A DNA stretch of 35,517 nt. It comes from an uncultured Bacilli bacterium. GTDB taxonomy: Bacteria > Bacillota_I > Bacilli_A > RF39 > UBA660. Below the pieces are notes generated by a model. The model saw nothing but the letters and a program-made list of their open reading frames with translations. It searched no databases and was not told the DNA's origin. The position numbers and the translations under genes were made by a program. Location: NCBI GenBank assembly GCA_947629375.1, contig CANRDN010000021.1, positions 1-35,517 on the forward strand. The letters run 5' to 3'. Shown piece after piece: positions 1 to 6,641 of the stretch. Position 1 is the stretch's first letter. Every line of letters starts with the position of its first letter.

Positions 1-229
1 CATCAAAAATACCTGTTTTTTCTTTATTCTATAAGTGTTTGATCAATTTTTACTTCACACCAGATATTCTAGAGCCAAAAATTGGGAAATTTTATTCTAT
101 TTTTTTTGCTTTTTTACTTATTAAGTGTTAGAATATGTTCATAAATTTAAATGCAAGCACACAAAAAAGTGCACGAATGAAGTCATTTTTAAGACTTATT
201 TCCCGCATTAAATTTAAAAAAAATTAAAT

Positions 230-245
230 TTGGCTTATTTGCCAA
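230..245. repeat. Left terminal inverted repeat of the IS
   Basis: TTGGCTTATTTGCCAA. Its reverse complement matches 1752-1767 with one mismatch. The repeat is itself a dyad (TTGGC/GCCAA). Confidence 0.65.
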
Positions 246-273
246 TGAAAAGAGGTAAGAATCCTCTTTTCAT
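245..273 (-). terminator. Hairpin after the IS genes
   Basis: A perfect 11-bp inverted repeat (ATGAAAAGAGG at 245-255 with CCTCTTTTCAT at 263-273, 7-nt loop) lies just after the stop of the last IS gene. A T-rich tract follows on the minus strand only after the IS end, so it could be a terminator or a barrier hairpin that protects the IS from outside transcription. Confidence 0.5.
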
Positions 274-278
274 GAACC

Positions 279-524
279 TTATAATTCATTTTTAATTGTT
301 TTTAAATACATTTCAACAGTATTTGTTGTAGACAAATTAAAAATTGATGCTATATCTTCATCCGTAAGATTAGAGAATTTAAGATTAGAATATACGATTT
401 CTTCAAATTTTTTTTGGTTTTGAATTTGAAGTAATAAGTAGTTTAAAATGTCATCTAAAGTTATAATTCCTATAATAGGATCACTATAAACAATTAGATC
501 TTTAATTATTGTATAATCAATCAT
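279..524 (-). CDS. Small passenger protein of the IS, possible HTH
   Basis: An 81-residue acidic protein of unknown function. Its ATG overlaps the transposase stop codon (TAATG), which implies translational coupling; the transposase's last codons supply a GGAG ribosome site. The C-terminal third (LTDEDIASIFNLSTT...) has the pattern of a helix-turn-helix, so a DNA-binding accessory or regulatory role in transposition is possible but unproven. It lies inside the inverted repeats, so it travels with the element. The rest of the protein is predicted helical and leucine/isoleucine rich, with no catalytic motif. Most IS30 elements carry only the transposase, so this second ORF is a distinguishing trait of this subgroup. 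Confidence 0.6.
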   Translation of the reverse strand: MIDYTIIKDLIVYSDPIIGIITLDDILNYLLLQIQNQKKFEEIVYSNLKFSNLTDEDIASIFNLSTTNTVEMYLKTIKNEL

Positions 525-1732
525 TATTTTTCTCCTTTAATATTTTTTGGAGATAAATCAACATCATCTGGAGAAATGTATTTAGCTTGTAAATATTCTA
601 TTAACATAGGATATTTTTTATTTGTTAAATCATAAGGAGTACTACCATTAAGAGATTCTCTTGGAATAGCATTGATATTGTCTCTTAATCTATTTACCAT
701 TTCTTTTGTGATTTTACTAAAAGAAGTTCCTTTTGGGAAAACTCTTCTAATGTATTCGTGATTAACTTCTAATTCATGTTTTTCATATGAAGCATTAGGA
801 TGGCAATAAAATACATTTGATACCTTATTACCTGTATTATAATCGTATTCCATTTCATAAGGATTATAAAATTCACATCCATTATCAGTTAAAATAACTC
901 TAAAAACACGTCTATAATTTTGAATATTCAAGCCATCTTTAATATCTTTAAATATATTAGTAACATTTTGCATATTTTTCTTATCTAATAAGAACATAAG
1001 CATATAATGAGTTTCAACAATATACATAGTTAAAATACATTTATTTTCATTTCGTTTTCCTATTACAGTATCAAGTTGAACTTTGTTGCATTTTGGGTGT
1101 TTAACAATAAAGTCTAAGTAATTTTCATATGTCCTATTTTTTAATAATAAGATATCTCGTTTATATTTATTATTAGACTTTTTTCTTTTTTTATATTTTA
1201 CTTTTTTAGGAAGATCGATATTTGTTAGAGATAAAACATCATTATCGATATAGTTATAAAATGTAACCTTAGAAAAATTAAGAATATCAGAATGATTGAT
1301 AAACACTTGATTAACACTTTGCTTTTTGTATTTGATCAAAGGAACAATCATTTTTTCTATTTCATCAATGTGCTCAGGAGTAATATTGACCCTTTGTCTA
1401 GATTCAGATAATTTTAATTCATAGTTTTCTTGAGCCGTTCTAGCATTATAATATAAATGATGTTTCATACAATGATTTTTATTTTTACAATTATTACAAA
1501 CATATGGTGGTTTATTTAATAATTTACATTTGCTTACTGCTTGTAAAATACCTTTTTGATCAAATGGAGAGTAATAATTACTTTTTATATATCTATTATT
1601 CTTTATTTCTTTAGATATAGTTGTTCTATCTTTATTGATAGCCTTACCAATATAAGTAAAATTATTATTTAAGTTAATTAAATGTTCTATTAAATCTCTA
1701 TTTTCTTTCGTTAAATGGTTAAACTTTGCCAT
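524..1732 (-). CDS. IS30-family DDE transposase
   Basis: This 402-residue protein would cut and join the ends of its own element. The N-terminus carries the IS30 helix-turn-helix (LTKENRDLIEHLI...TTISKEI, residues about 6-45) that normally binds the terminal repeats. A cysteine-rich segment (C-x2-C-x4-C spacing around residues 79-90) follows and may bind zinc. The RNase H-like catalytic core has the expected acidic residues: D in VQLDTVIG (about 220), D in LTDNGCEF (about 283) and E in HELEVNHEYIRR, followed by the family-typical FPKGTSF. Length is slightly above the usual 320-400. The start is the ATG at 1732, preceded by AAAGGAG that lies in the right inverted repeat. No frameshift or stop is seen. 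Confidence 0.9.
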   Translation of the reverse strand: MAKFNHLTKENRDLIEHLINLNNNFTYIGKAINKDRTTISKEIKNNRYIKSNYYSPFDQKGILQAVSKCKLLNKPPYVCNNCKNKNHCMKHHLYYNARTAQENYELKLSESRQRVNITPEHIDEIEKMIVPLIKYKKQSVNQVFINHSDILNFSKVTFYNYIDNDVLSLTNIDLPKKVKYKKRKKSNNKYKRDILLLKNRTYENYLDFIVKHPKCNKVQLDTVIGKRNENKCILTMYIVETHYMLMFLLDKKNMQNVTNIFKDIKDGLNIQNYRRVFRVILTDNGCEFYNPYEMEYDYNTGNKVSNVFYCHPNASYEKHELEVNHEYIRRVFPKGTSFSKITKEMVNRLRDNINAIPRESLNGSTPYDLTNKKYPMLIEYLQAKYISPDDVDLSPKNIKGEK

Positions 1733-1751
1733 GTTTTTTTCACTCCTTTAA

Positions 1752-1767
1752 TTGGCAAATAAACCAA
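1752..1767. repeat. Right terminal inverted repeat of the IS
   Basis: TTGGCAAATAAACCAA, the inverted partner of 230-245. It sits about 20 bases upstream of the transposase start codon. Confidence 0.65.
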
Positions 1768-2098
1768 AAAGATATAATAATTCATTTTGGGCAAAAAGAA
1801 AACTTTAAATTGTTAATTGGGGCTTTGCCCCAAACCCCAGAGTTTATTGTGTTGGGTTTGCCAAAAATGAAGTGAGTGTGATAAATTATAAATAAACAAA
1901 AAAAGAAGTAATTATTTACTTCATTTTTGTATAAACCGTTGCTGCTACTCTGGTTGCTCTCCAGCATTGCCATATCTTTCAACAACGCTCACTATTTTAC
2001 CATGCTTATTTAAATATGCAAGTTATTTACAAATCTAATTTCCCTCTATCAAAAAAACGGGAAGTTAACTTTTTATTTAGTGCTTGGTAAAAAAAGTG
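1768..2098. other. Gene-poor strip with hairpins and a GC-richer patch
   Basis: No convincing gene. It holds a perfect TTGGGGC-TTT-GCCCCAA hairpin (1817-1833), a second hairpin GAAGTAA-TTAT-TTACTTC at 1905-1922 flanked by A and T runs (a possible bidirectional terminator), and a patch at about 1929-1995 that is clearly richer in G+C than its surroundings. On the minus strand the patch can be read as a short open tail ending ...ERYGNAGEQPE-stop, which may be the last codons of a lost gene or part of a dispersed repeat. Confidence 0.4.
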
Positions 2099-2126
2099 TT
2101 GACATTTATGATTGTTATGTTATAAT
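2099..2126 (+). promoter_or_regulatory. tRNA-Gly promoter
   Basis: A perfect TTGACA (2099-2104), 16-bp spacer and perfect TATAAT (2121-2126) with an extended TG upstream of the -10. It lies 20 bases before the tRNA. Confidence 0.85.
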
Positions 2127-2145
2127 TGTAAATGTCTACTTTGAT

Positions 2146-2219
2146 GCGGATGTAGTTCAATGGTAGAACTCTAGCCTTCCAAGCTAATAACGTGGGTCCG
2201 ATTCCCATCATCCGCTCCA
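2146..2219 (+). tRNA. tRNA-Gly (anticodon UCC)
   Basis: The cloverleaf folds with acceptor GCGGATG/CATCCGC, D-stem GTTC/GAAC, anticodon loop CTTCCAA (UCC, reads GGA), T-stem GTGGG/CCCAT, discriminator T and encoded CCA. Two departures from the norm: position 27-43 is a C-A mismatch, and the T-loop reads TCCGATT, so the nearly invariant T55 (pseudouridine) is C. G18-G19 are kept. It has its own strong promoter and terminator. Confidence 0.93.
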
Positions 2220-2230
2220 TATTAGAAAAT

Positions 2231-2261
2231 AAGCTAGTTCTTGAATAGAGCTAGTTTTTTT
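2231..2261 (+). terminator. Rho-independent terminator after tRNA-Gly
   Basis: Stem CTAGTTCT (2234-2241) with AGAGCTAG (2247-2254), 5-nt loop, extended by A-T and G-T pairs, followed by seven T. Confidence 0.8.
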
Positions 2262-2264
2262 ATG

Positions 2265-2330
2265 CCCACGTTATTAGATTGGAAGTTAAAGGAGTTTTCC
2301 CTTATAAAATAAGACATTTACAATTATAAC
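2265..2330 (-). pseudogene. Decayed inverted copy of the tRNA-Gly locus
   Basis: Two blocks behind the tRNA are inverted copies of it. 2265-2285 matches the tRNA's anticodon-to-T-stem region (2176-2196) at 20 of 21 positions, and 2313-2330 matches the -10/leader region (2119-2136) at 18 of 18. The segment between (the 5-prime half of the tRNA) does not match and is 12 bases shorter. The symmetry axis falls close to the terminator hairpin. The copy keeps a TATAAT but I see no good -35 for it, and it lacks acceptor stem and D-arm, so it is not a working tRNA. Confidence 0.75.
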
Positions 2331-2405
2331 CTCAAAAGATTATGTTAACCAAATTGTTCAAATTATTACTTTAATAATTTTTATAAAATATTTCTTAGGT
2401 ACTAT

Positions 2406-3170
2406 TTAGGTACTAAAATTTTTAATTTTTTTATTAAGTGACATATTTTCAATGATATTATCAAAAATGCTATACCATTTTATTTGAACACAAAATCTAT
2501 CCTTTTCATATGTTGGATTATAATTCAAACATCTATTTTTGGGTTGCACTGTTAACACACTAAAATGTATAGTTGAAGAGTAGATATTCTTTTTACTTAG
2601 TATTAGATTCATAATATCATCTTTTGTTATAAATAGAAAATCATTGACCTCACCATAAATTAATGCAGATATATCAAAAGCTGAATTATTACCTTTAAGT
2701 ATAAATCTATCAACAGCTTTTTCTATTAATTCTTTGTTATTTATTTCACTATTTATTTGATCTATCTTATTTTGATTTTCTATTTTATATTCTTCTATTG
2801 ACATTCTTTTTACTCCTTTGCCATTTGTAGTCCCATCTGCATAGTGAAATTTTAAATATTCTATTACAGTATCTCTTGAAACATTATTAGATATTAAGAA
2901 ACTTATAAATTCTGAAATTGGTTCAACGTGAACAGAATTCCTAATTCCTTTTTTGATACTAACTCCTTTGATTTTATTGTTTATTTTTATTAAAATATCT
3001 GATTTTTGTTTATAGTGGTTTAACCAACATTTAATTATTGAATTTTCATCTTCATCAGGGAAAATAGTCTCTATTAAATCTCTAAATAGTGGAGTTAGTT
3101 CTTTGATTGTTTTATTGTTTAATTCTATAACAAAAGAAAACTCGTTATCGTATCCATTTATGTTACTCAT
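2406..3170 (-). CDS. Uncharacterised protein, possible PD-(D/E)XK-like nuclease
   Basis: A 254-residue soluble protein that I do not firmly recognise. The start is the ATG at 3170, six bases after GAGGTG; a GTG three codons upstream lies in the ribosome site. Around residues 58-73 it reads S-D-I-L-I-K-I then G-V-S-I-K-K-G, a D-(x12)-SxK pattern on two beta strands that resembles the restriction-endonuclease fold, where the usual E/Q is S. A helical middle with many charged residues follows. The C-terminal part (HFSVLTVQPKNRCLN and RFCVQIKWYS) is Asn/Cys/Trp rich and looks conserved. No methylase is nearby. It lies between tRNA-Gly and an unrelated operon, a common place for acquired genes. 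Nuclease function is an inference. Confidence 0.45.
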   Translation of the reverse strand: MSNINGYDNEFSFVIELNNKTIKELTPLFRDLIETIFPDEDENSIIKCWLNHYKQKSDILIKINNKIKGVSIKKGIRNSVHVEPISEFISFLISNNVSRDTVIEYLKFHYADGTTNGKGVKRMSIEEYKIENQNKIDQINSEINNKELIEKAVDRFILKGNNSAFDISALIYGEVNDFLFITKDDIMNLILSKKNIYSSTIHFSVLTVQPKNRCLNYNPTYEKDRFCVQIKWYSIFDNIIENMSLNKKIKNFST

Positions 3171-3278
3171 TCTAATCACCTCAATATATATGATTATCCA
3201 TAAGTTTTATAATTCCTAAACTTTTTGTATTTGTTAATTTTTTTTATTACAAAATTTACTTCTTTCTTGTGAAAATAC

Positions 3279-3305
3279 AAAAAAACATTCATTTTTCGGA
3301 ATGTT
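3279..3305 (-). terminator. Terminator of the HD/metallopeptidase operon
   Basis: On the minus strand GAACATTC...GAATGTT forms a 7-bp stem (3284-3290 with 3299-3305) followed by seven T, about 105 bases after the metallopeptidase stop. Confidence 0.65.
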
Positions 3306-3410
3306 CTTTCTTTTTATATTGTTTGTTACCTTTTTATAACTAACTACCTGTATAAAATATTTAAATATTATGACTTTTATTACACCTAGATCCTTTTAAC
3401 AGTTTTATAT

Positions 3411-4295
3411 TTATGTATTGTTTTTTATAGAATCTAAATTTTCAATTTGAATATTTTTCTTTGTTAAAAGTGTTTCACTATCCATACTTAATTCTTCTGC
3501 AATAAAGTTTACTAATTCTTCATCTTTATAATCTATCTTTTCTAACATTTCTAAAAACTTTTGTAATGCTTCTTTTTTATCAATATTAAGTTTTTTTTCT
3601 AGTAGTTTAAGACAGCCTCTTACAAATAGGAAAGAAGATATATAGGATAATCGATAGGAACAAGTTTTATTTTCATCTAGAGAAATACTTCCAAAATCAC
3701 CATTTTTTTCTTGATTAATTAGTTGTTTTACTGAGTATATTTTTTCTTCATCCAAATTTTTAAGAGTGTCCTTATAGTTTTTGAAAGTTTCTTCCAAGTT
3801 TAAGATATACAAGGGAATTACTTCAGCAATTCCTTCATTAATAAAACTATTTTTTGAAAAGAACTCATTATGTATAATGTGAGATAACTCGTGTATTAAA
3901 TTTTCTGCTTTATACACATTAATTTTTTTAAATTCTTTTTCTTCATCATACAAAATATTTTGACTAAGTCCATATGCCCATTTATATCCATCACTTTCAA
4001 AACATCTAACAGGTTTACCACCACCAGTTCCTTTGTCAAATAATTTCGGTATGTTTAAAAGATTGGAATAACTATCATCCGGGACAATATAAATATAGAG
4101 AATTCTTTCTTTTTCTTGGGGAAATTTAATATTTAAGTCCATTAACATTTGGTAGCATTTTTCTAAATTCAATAGATAATTATTATATAAACCTTCATCA
4201 TATTTCTTTGCTAAATTTTTGGATAATTTTATTCTTATATTGTTATTTAGTTCTCTTAATTCAGCTTCTTCAATATAGTTCTTTAATTCATTCAT
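3411..4295 (-). CDS. Putative zinc metallopeptidase (HExxH, gluzincin-like)
   Basis: A 294-residue protein with no signal peptide or membrane segment, so probably cytoplasmic. Residues 135-139 are HELSH, the zinc-binding and catalytic HExxH motif, and 15 residues on comes INEGIAE (E154), which fits the third zinc ligand of the gluzincin (MA) clan, although the spacing is shorter than in M1 peptidases. The N-terminal 120 residues hold an alpha/beta region with a glycine-rich GTGGGKP stretch. The C-terminal third is helical and acidic. The start ATG follows GAGG at good distance. It begins 11 bases after the HD-domain gene, so both are likely one transcript. The substrate cannot be inferred; an eroded or regulatory role is possible. 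Confidence 0.65.
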   Translation of the reverse strand: MNELKNYIEEAELRELNNNIRIKLSKNLAKKYDEGLYNNYLLNLEKCYQMLMDLNIKFPQEKERILYIYIVPDDSYSNLLNIPKLFDKGTGGGKPVRCFESDGYKWAYGLSQNILYDEEKEFKKINVYKAENLIHELSHIIHNEFFSKNSFINEGIAEVIPLYILNLEETFKNYKDTLKNLDEEKIYSVKQLINQEKNGDFGSISLDENKTCSYRLSYISSFLFVRGCLKLLEKKLNIDKKEALQKFLEMLEKIDYKDEELVNFIAEELSMDSETLLTKKNIQIENLDSIKNNT

Positions 4296-4306
4296 AATTA
4301 CCTCGT

Positions 4307-4963
4307 TTATTTAATTGCTTCCCATTCATCTAGAAATTCTTTGACAAAATCTTTCATAAATTTAGTTCGCTCCTTAGCTATTTTTTTAGCCGTAGGCGTG
4401 TTAAAGTTTTCTTCTAATTTTAAAAGTTTATGATAGAAGTGATGAATGGTAGATGGGTCTTCAATCGATTCGTTGTAATCGTCATCAGTTTTTAAGGGGA
4501 TAGATTCAATATACATTGGGTTATTATGAGCGCCATCATAAGAGAAAGCTCTTCCAATTCCAATTGCTCCGATAGCTTCCAAATTATCAGCGTCTTGAAG
4601 TATCAAAGTATTTAAATCTTTTACATTATTTCGATTCCAATTATAATGTTCGTGATATTCGATACAATAACAAATTTTATTTTTAGTTTCTTCATCTAAA
4701 TCGATATGGGAAAGTATTTCTCTTACTTTATCTAAAGAGTCCTTGGGAGAGACAAACTTGCCACATTCGTTTTGCATTATTCGATGAATATCGTGTAGGT
4801 AAGCAGCAAGACCAATTACAATTTTGTCGCCACCTTCCTTTTCTTGAATTTTAAGGGCTAGATTTTTGGTCCTTTCTAAGTGACTGATATCGTGACCTGA
4901 TGAATCATCCTTAAATAATTCTGTTACAAATGGTTTTAATTCTTCAATATATTTATCAAGCAT
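4307..4963 (-). CDS. HD-domain phosphohydrolase (YedJ-like)
   Basis: A 218-residue metal-dependent phosphohydrolase of the HD superfamily. The motif residues are visible: GHDISH (H24 and H28), LHD at 56-58, YHEH at 103-106 and QDAD at 123-126, followed by LEAIGAIGIGR, which is typical of the YedJ/YpgQ group that hydrolyses nucleotides or nucleotide-like phosphates. The start at 4963 is chosen because GAGGTG precedes it; the longer reading frame upstream has a hydrophobic, unconserved N-terminus and no ribosome site. A minus-strand TATAAT lies about 25 bases upstream of that site. It is the first gene of a two-gene operon with the metallopeptidase. The physiological substrate is not known from sequence. 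Confidence 0.85.
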   Translation of the reverse strand: MLDKYIEELKPFVTELFKDDSSGHDISHLERTKNLALKIQEKEGGDKIVIGLAAYLHDIHRIMQNECGKFVSPKDSLDKVREILSHIDLDEETKNKICYCIEYHEHYNWNRNNVKDLNTLILQDADNLEAIGAIGIGRAFSYDGAHNNPMYIESIPLKTDDDYNESIEDPSTIHHFYHKLLKLEENFNTPTAKKIAKERTKFMKDFVKEFLDEWEAIK

Positions 4964-5106
4964 AAACACCTCATTAACTTTCTTAAATTTATTATATAAC
5001 AAAAGCACAGATTTTAAAAAAATACATATGCAAAAGAAGAAAAAGTGTGACACTTACAATAGCAATTTTTAATTACCTTCATATAAAGTAGTAGGAGGTA
5101 ATAAAT

Positions 5107-6015
5107 ATGCGATACGGAATAGATGTGTCAAAATATCAAGGAGATATTGATTGGGAAGAAACTAAAAAAGTAATCGACTTTGCTATTATTAGATGTGGTT
5201 ATGGAAGTAATATTGTAAGTCAAGATGATCCATTATTTAAAAGAAATGCTGATTATTGTACTAAATTAAAGATACCTTTTGGAACTTATCTATATAGCTA
5301 TGCTTTAAATGTTTCAAATGCTAAAAGTGAAGCAGAACACACTTTAAGACTTATTAAAAATTATAAGTTAGAGTACCCAATCTTTTTAGATGTCGAAGAA
5401 AGAAGTCAATTATCTCTTCCTAAAGAGGATTTAATAGAAATAGTTAAGACATATTGTGACATAATTGAAAAAGCTGGTTACTATGTTGGAATCTATGCCA
5501 GTTTGAGTACTTTTACAGGAATACTTAACAGTAGTGAACTTGATAAATATGATAAATGGGTTGCAGAATGGAATAAGGATCTTACTTACCAAGGAAAGTG
5601 TGGTATGTGGCAATATACTGACAATTTATCTTTAACTGGTGTTACGGGAAGAACTGATGGTGATAAATCATTTTATGACTATCCAAAAATAATAAGAGAA
5701 AATGGGCTTAACCATTTAGAAGATGATACAGAAGAAAAACCTGTAATTGATTTAAAATACAAAGTAGGGGATAAAGTTTATTTAAACGGTAACTTATATA
5801 CAAGTGAAGAAGCAAATGTTGTAGAAGACGAATATAAAAATCAAGAATTCACTATATCTAGTGTTAACGATTTAGAAGAAGTGAAAGCCCCATATAAAAT
5901 TGAAATTTCTGGATTTGCTATAGAAGATAATCTTTCCTTAGAACCACCTAAAAAGAATGGAATTCTATCAAGAATCATATGTCTTGTTAAAAAAATATTT
6001 AAGAGATGGAAATAG
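5107..6015 (+). CDS. Glycoside hydrolase family 25 lysozyme, no signal peptide
   Basis: An N-acetylmuramidase of family GH25 that cleaves the glycan strands of peptidoglycan. The catalytic domain covers residues 1 to about 200: it opens with YGIDVSKYQGDIDW (D6), has the acidic pair D95-V-E97 in FLDVEER, and GMWQYTDN near 175. Residues about 217-282 form a small beta-rich domain (KVGDKVYLNGNLY) that resembles a bacterial SH3-like wall-binding module. The protein ends in a cationic amphipathic tail (residues about 286-302, rich in I, L, K, R). There is no signal peptide at the start, which is well set by GGAGGT. Export may need a holin or lysis, or the tail may bind membrane. A strong terminator overlaps the stop codon. 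Confidence 0.88.
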   Translation: MRYGIDVSKYQGDIDWEETKKVIDFAIIRCGYGSNIVSQDDPLFKRNADYCTKLKIPFGTYLYSYALNVSNAKSEAEHTLRLIKNYKLEYPIFLDVEERSQLSLPKEDLIEIVKTYCDIIEKAGYYVGIYASLSTFTGILNSSELDKYDKWVAEWNKDLTYQGKCGMWQYTDNLSLTGVTGRTDGDKSFYDYPKIIRENGLNHLEDDTEEKPVIDLKYKVGDKVYLNGNLYTSEEANVVEDEYKNQEFTISSVNDLEEVKAPYKIEISGFAIEDNLSLEPPKKNGILSRIICLVKKIFKRWK

Positions 6016-6032
6016 GTTCCATTTCTTTTTTT
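6001..6032 (+). terminator. Terminator of the GH25 gene
   Basis: 11-bp stem (6001-6011 with 6017-6027, one G-T pair) with the stop codon in the loop, followed by a T run. Confidence 0.85.
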
Positions 6033-6086
6033 CAACAAAAAATATATAAATGTTTAAAATGTCTAGTTTATTATAATTCTATATGT

Positions 6087-6092
6087 TATAAT
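6087..6092 (+). promoter_or_regulatory. Extended -10 of the lipoprotein gene
   Basis: TGTTATAAT (TG-n-TATAAT) 38 bases upstream of the ATG. No clear -35, as is common with extended -10 promoters. Confidence 0.5.
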
Positions 6093-6129
6093 TTGGATGT
6101 ATACAAAAGTATCACAGATAGGAGAAGAT

Positions 6130-6606
6130 ATGAAAAATTGTAAGAAGTTATTATTAACAGTTGTTCTTGCTTTAGTTCTTGTAGTAGGATTAACAGGATG
6201 TGGCAAGGAAGAAAAAGTAGAAGGAAAAGTAATGGACTTAATTGATAAGGTTAATGAAAAACTTCCTGAAGAGGTTAAAACAAGACTTTTTAATGAAGAA
6301 ATTACGAAAGAAAATGCTGAACATTATATTGGTTCAACTGATATAGAGTTTGAAGAAGCAGTTGCGTCTGAAAATATGATAGGTTCTATTGCTCACTCAG
6401 TTATTTTATTAAGAGCTAAAGATGGAGCAGATATTGAAGATTTAAAAGCTCAATTAAAAAAGAGTATCAATCCTCGTAAATGGATATGCGTTTGGGTAGA
6501 AGATGAAGATGTTATAATTAAAAATAGAGGAGATTTAATAATTGCTATAATTGTTGAAGATGAAGATAATAGAGCAATTATTGAAAAAGGTTTTGACAAT
6601 CTATAA
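6130..6606 (+). CDS. Small lipoprotein of unknown function
   Basis: A 158-residue exported lipoprotein. The N-terminus is MKNCKK followed by a leucine/valine stretch and the lipobox LTGC, with the lipidated cysteine at residue 24. I chose the ATG at 6130 because it directly begins the signal peptide and follows AGGAG; an upstream in-frame ATG has no ribosome site. The mature part is acidic and alpha/beta, with pairs of beta-strand segments (WICVWVEDEDVIIKN, LIIAIIVEDED) and an IEDLKAQLKK helix, reminiscent of small lipoproteins that bind peptide or metal, but no family is recognisable. It has its own promoter and terminator, so it is probably a single-gene unit. Confidence 0.8.
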   Translation: MKNCKKLLLTVVLALVLVVGLTGCGKEEKVEGKVMDLIDKVNEKLPEEVKTRLFNEEITKENAEHYIGSTDIEFEEAVASENMIGSIAHSVILLRAKDGADIEDLKAQLKKSINPRKWICVWVEDEDVIIKNRGDLIIAIIVEDEDNRAIIEKGFDNL

Positions 6607-6632
6607 GAATCTTATTAAAGATTCTTTTTTTG
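6605..6632 (+). terminator. Terminator of the lipoprotein gene
   Basis: Perfect 9-bp stem AAGAATCTT/AAGATTCTT with a 4-nt loop and seven T; it ends just before the next ribosome site. Confidence 0.85.
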
Positions 6633-6641
6633 AGGTGAGAT

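Larger units (their letters stand above)
230..1767 (-). mobile_element. IS30-family-like insertion sequence with passenger ORF
   Basis: The element is defined by 16-bp ends at 230-245 and 1752-1767 that match in inverted orientation at 15 of 16 positions; weaker similarity continues inward for about 10 bases. Between them lie a DDE transposase and an overlapping 81-codon ORF, both on the minus strand. The right end carries the AAAGGAG ribosome site of the transposase. IS30 elements usually have 20-30 bp inverted ends and a 2-3 bp target duplication; I could not identify a target duplication with confidence, so the outer borders may shift by a few bases. The transposase is uninterrupted, so the element may be active. 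Confidence 0.75.

Noticed and set aside
230-1767. Target-site duplication around the IS
   Set aside because: AT-rich flanks give many trivial 2-3 base matches; none is convincing.
1782-1985. 67-codon minus-strand frame between the IS and tRNA-Gly
   Set aside because: No ribosome site, runs through a GGGGC hairpin and a terminator-like dyad, and has no domain. Treated as non-coding.
2395-2415. Direct repeat TTAGGTACTA (two copies, 11 bases apart) as an attachment site
   Set aside because: Short, lies at the end of a coding frame, and no integrase or partner site is present.
4964-5053. Longer N-terminus for the HD-domain protein
   Set aside because: Hydrophobic extension has no ribosome site and covers the likely promoter; the ATG at 4963 follows GAGGTG.
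5043-5055. AAGTGT-G-ACACTT dyad upstream of the GH25 gene as an operator
   Set aside because: Perfect but short, no regulator nearby and no second copy; not enough to call.
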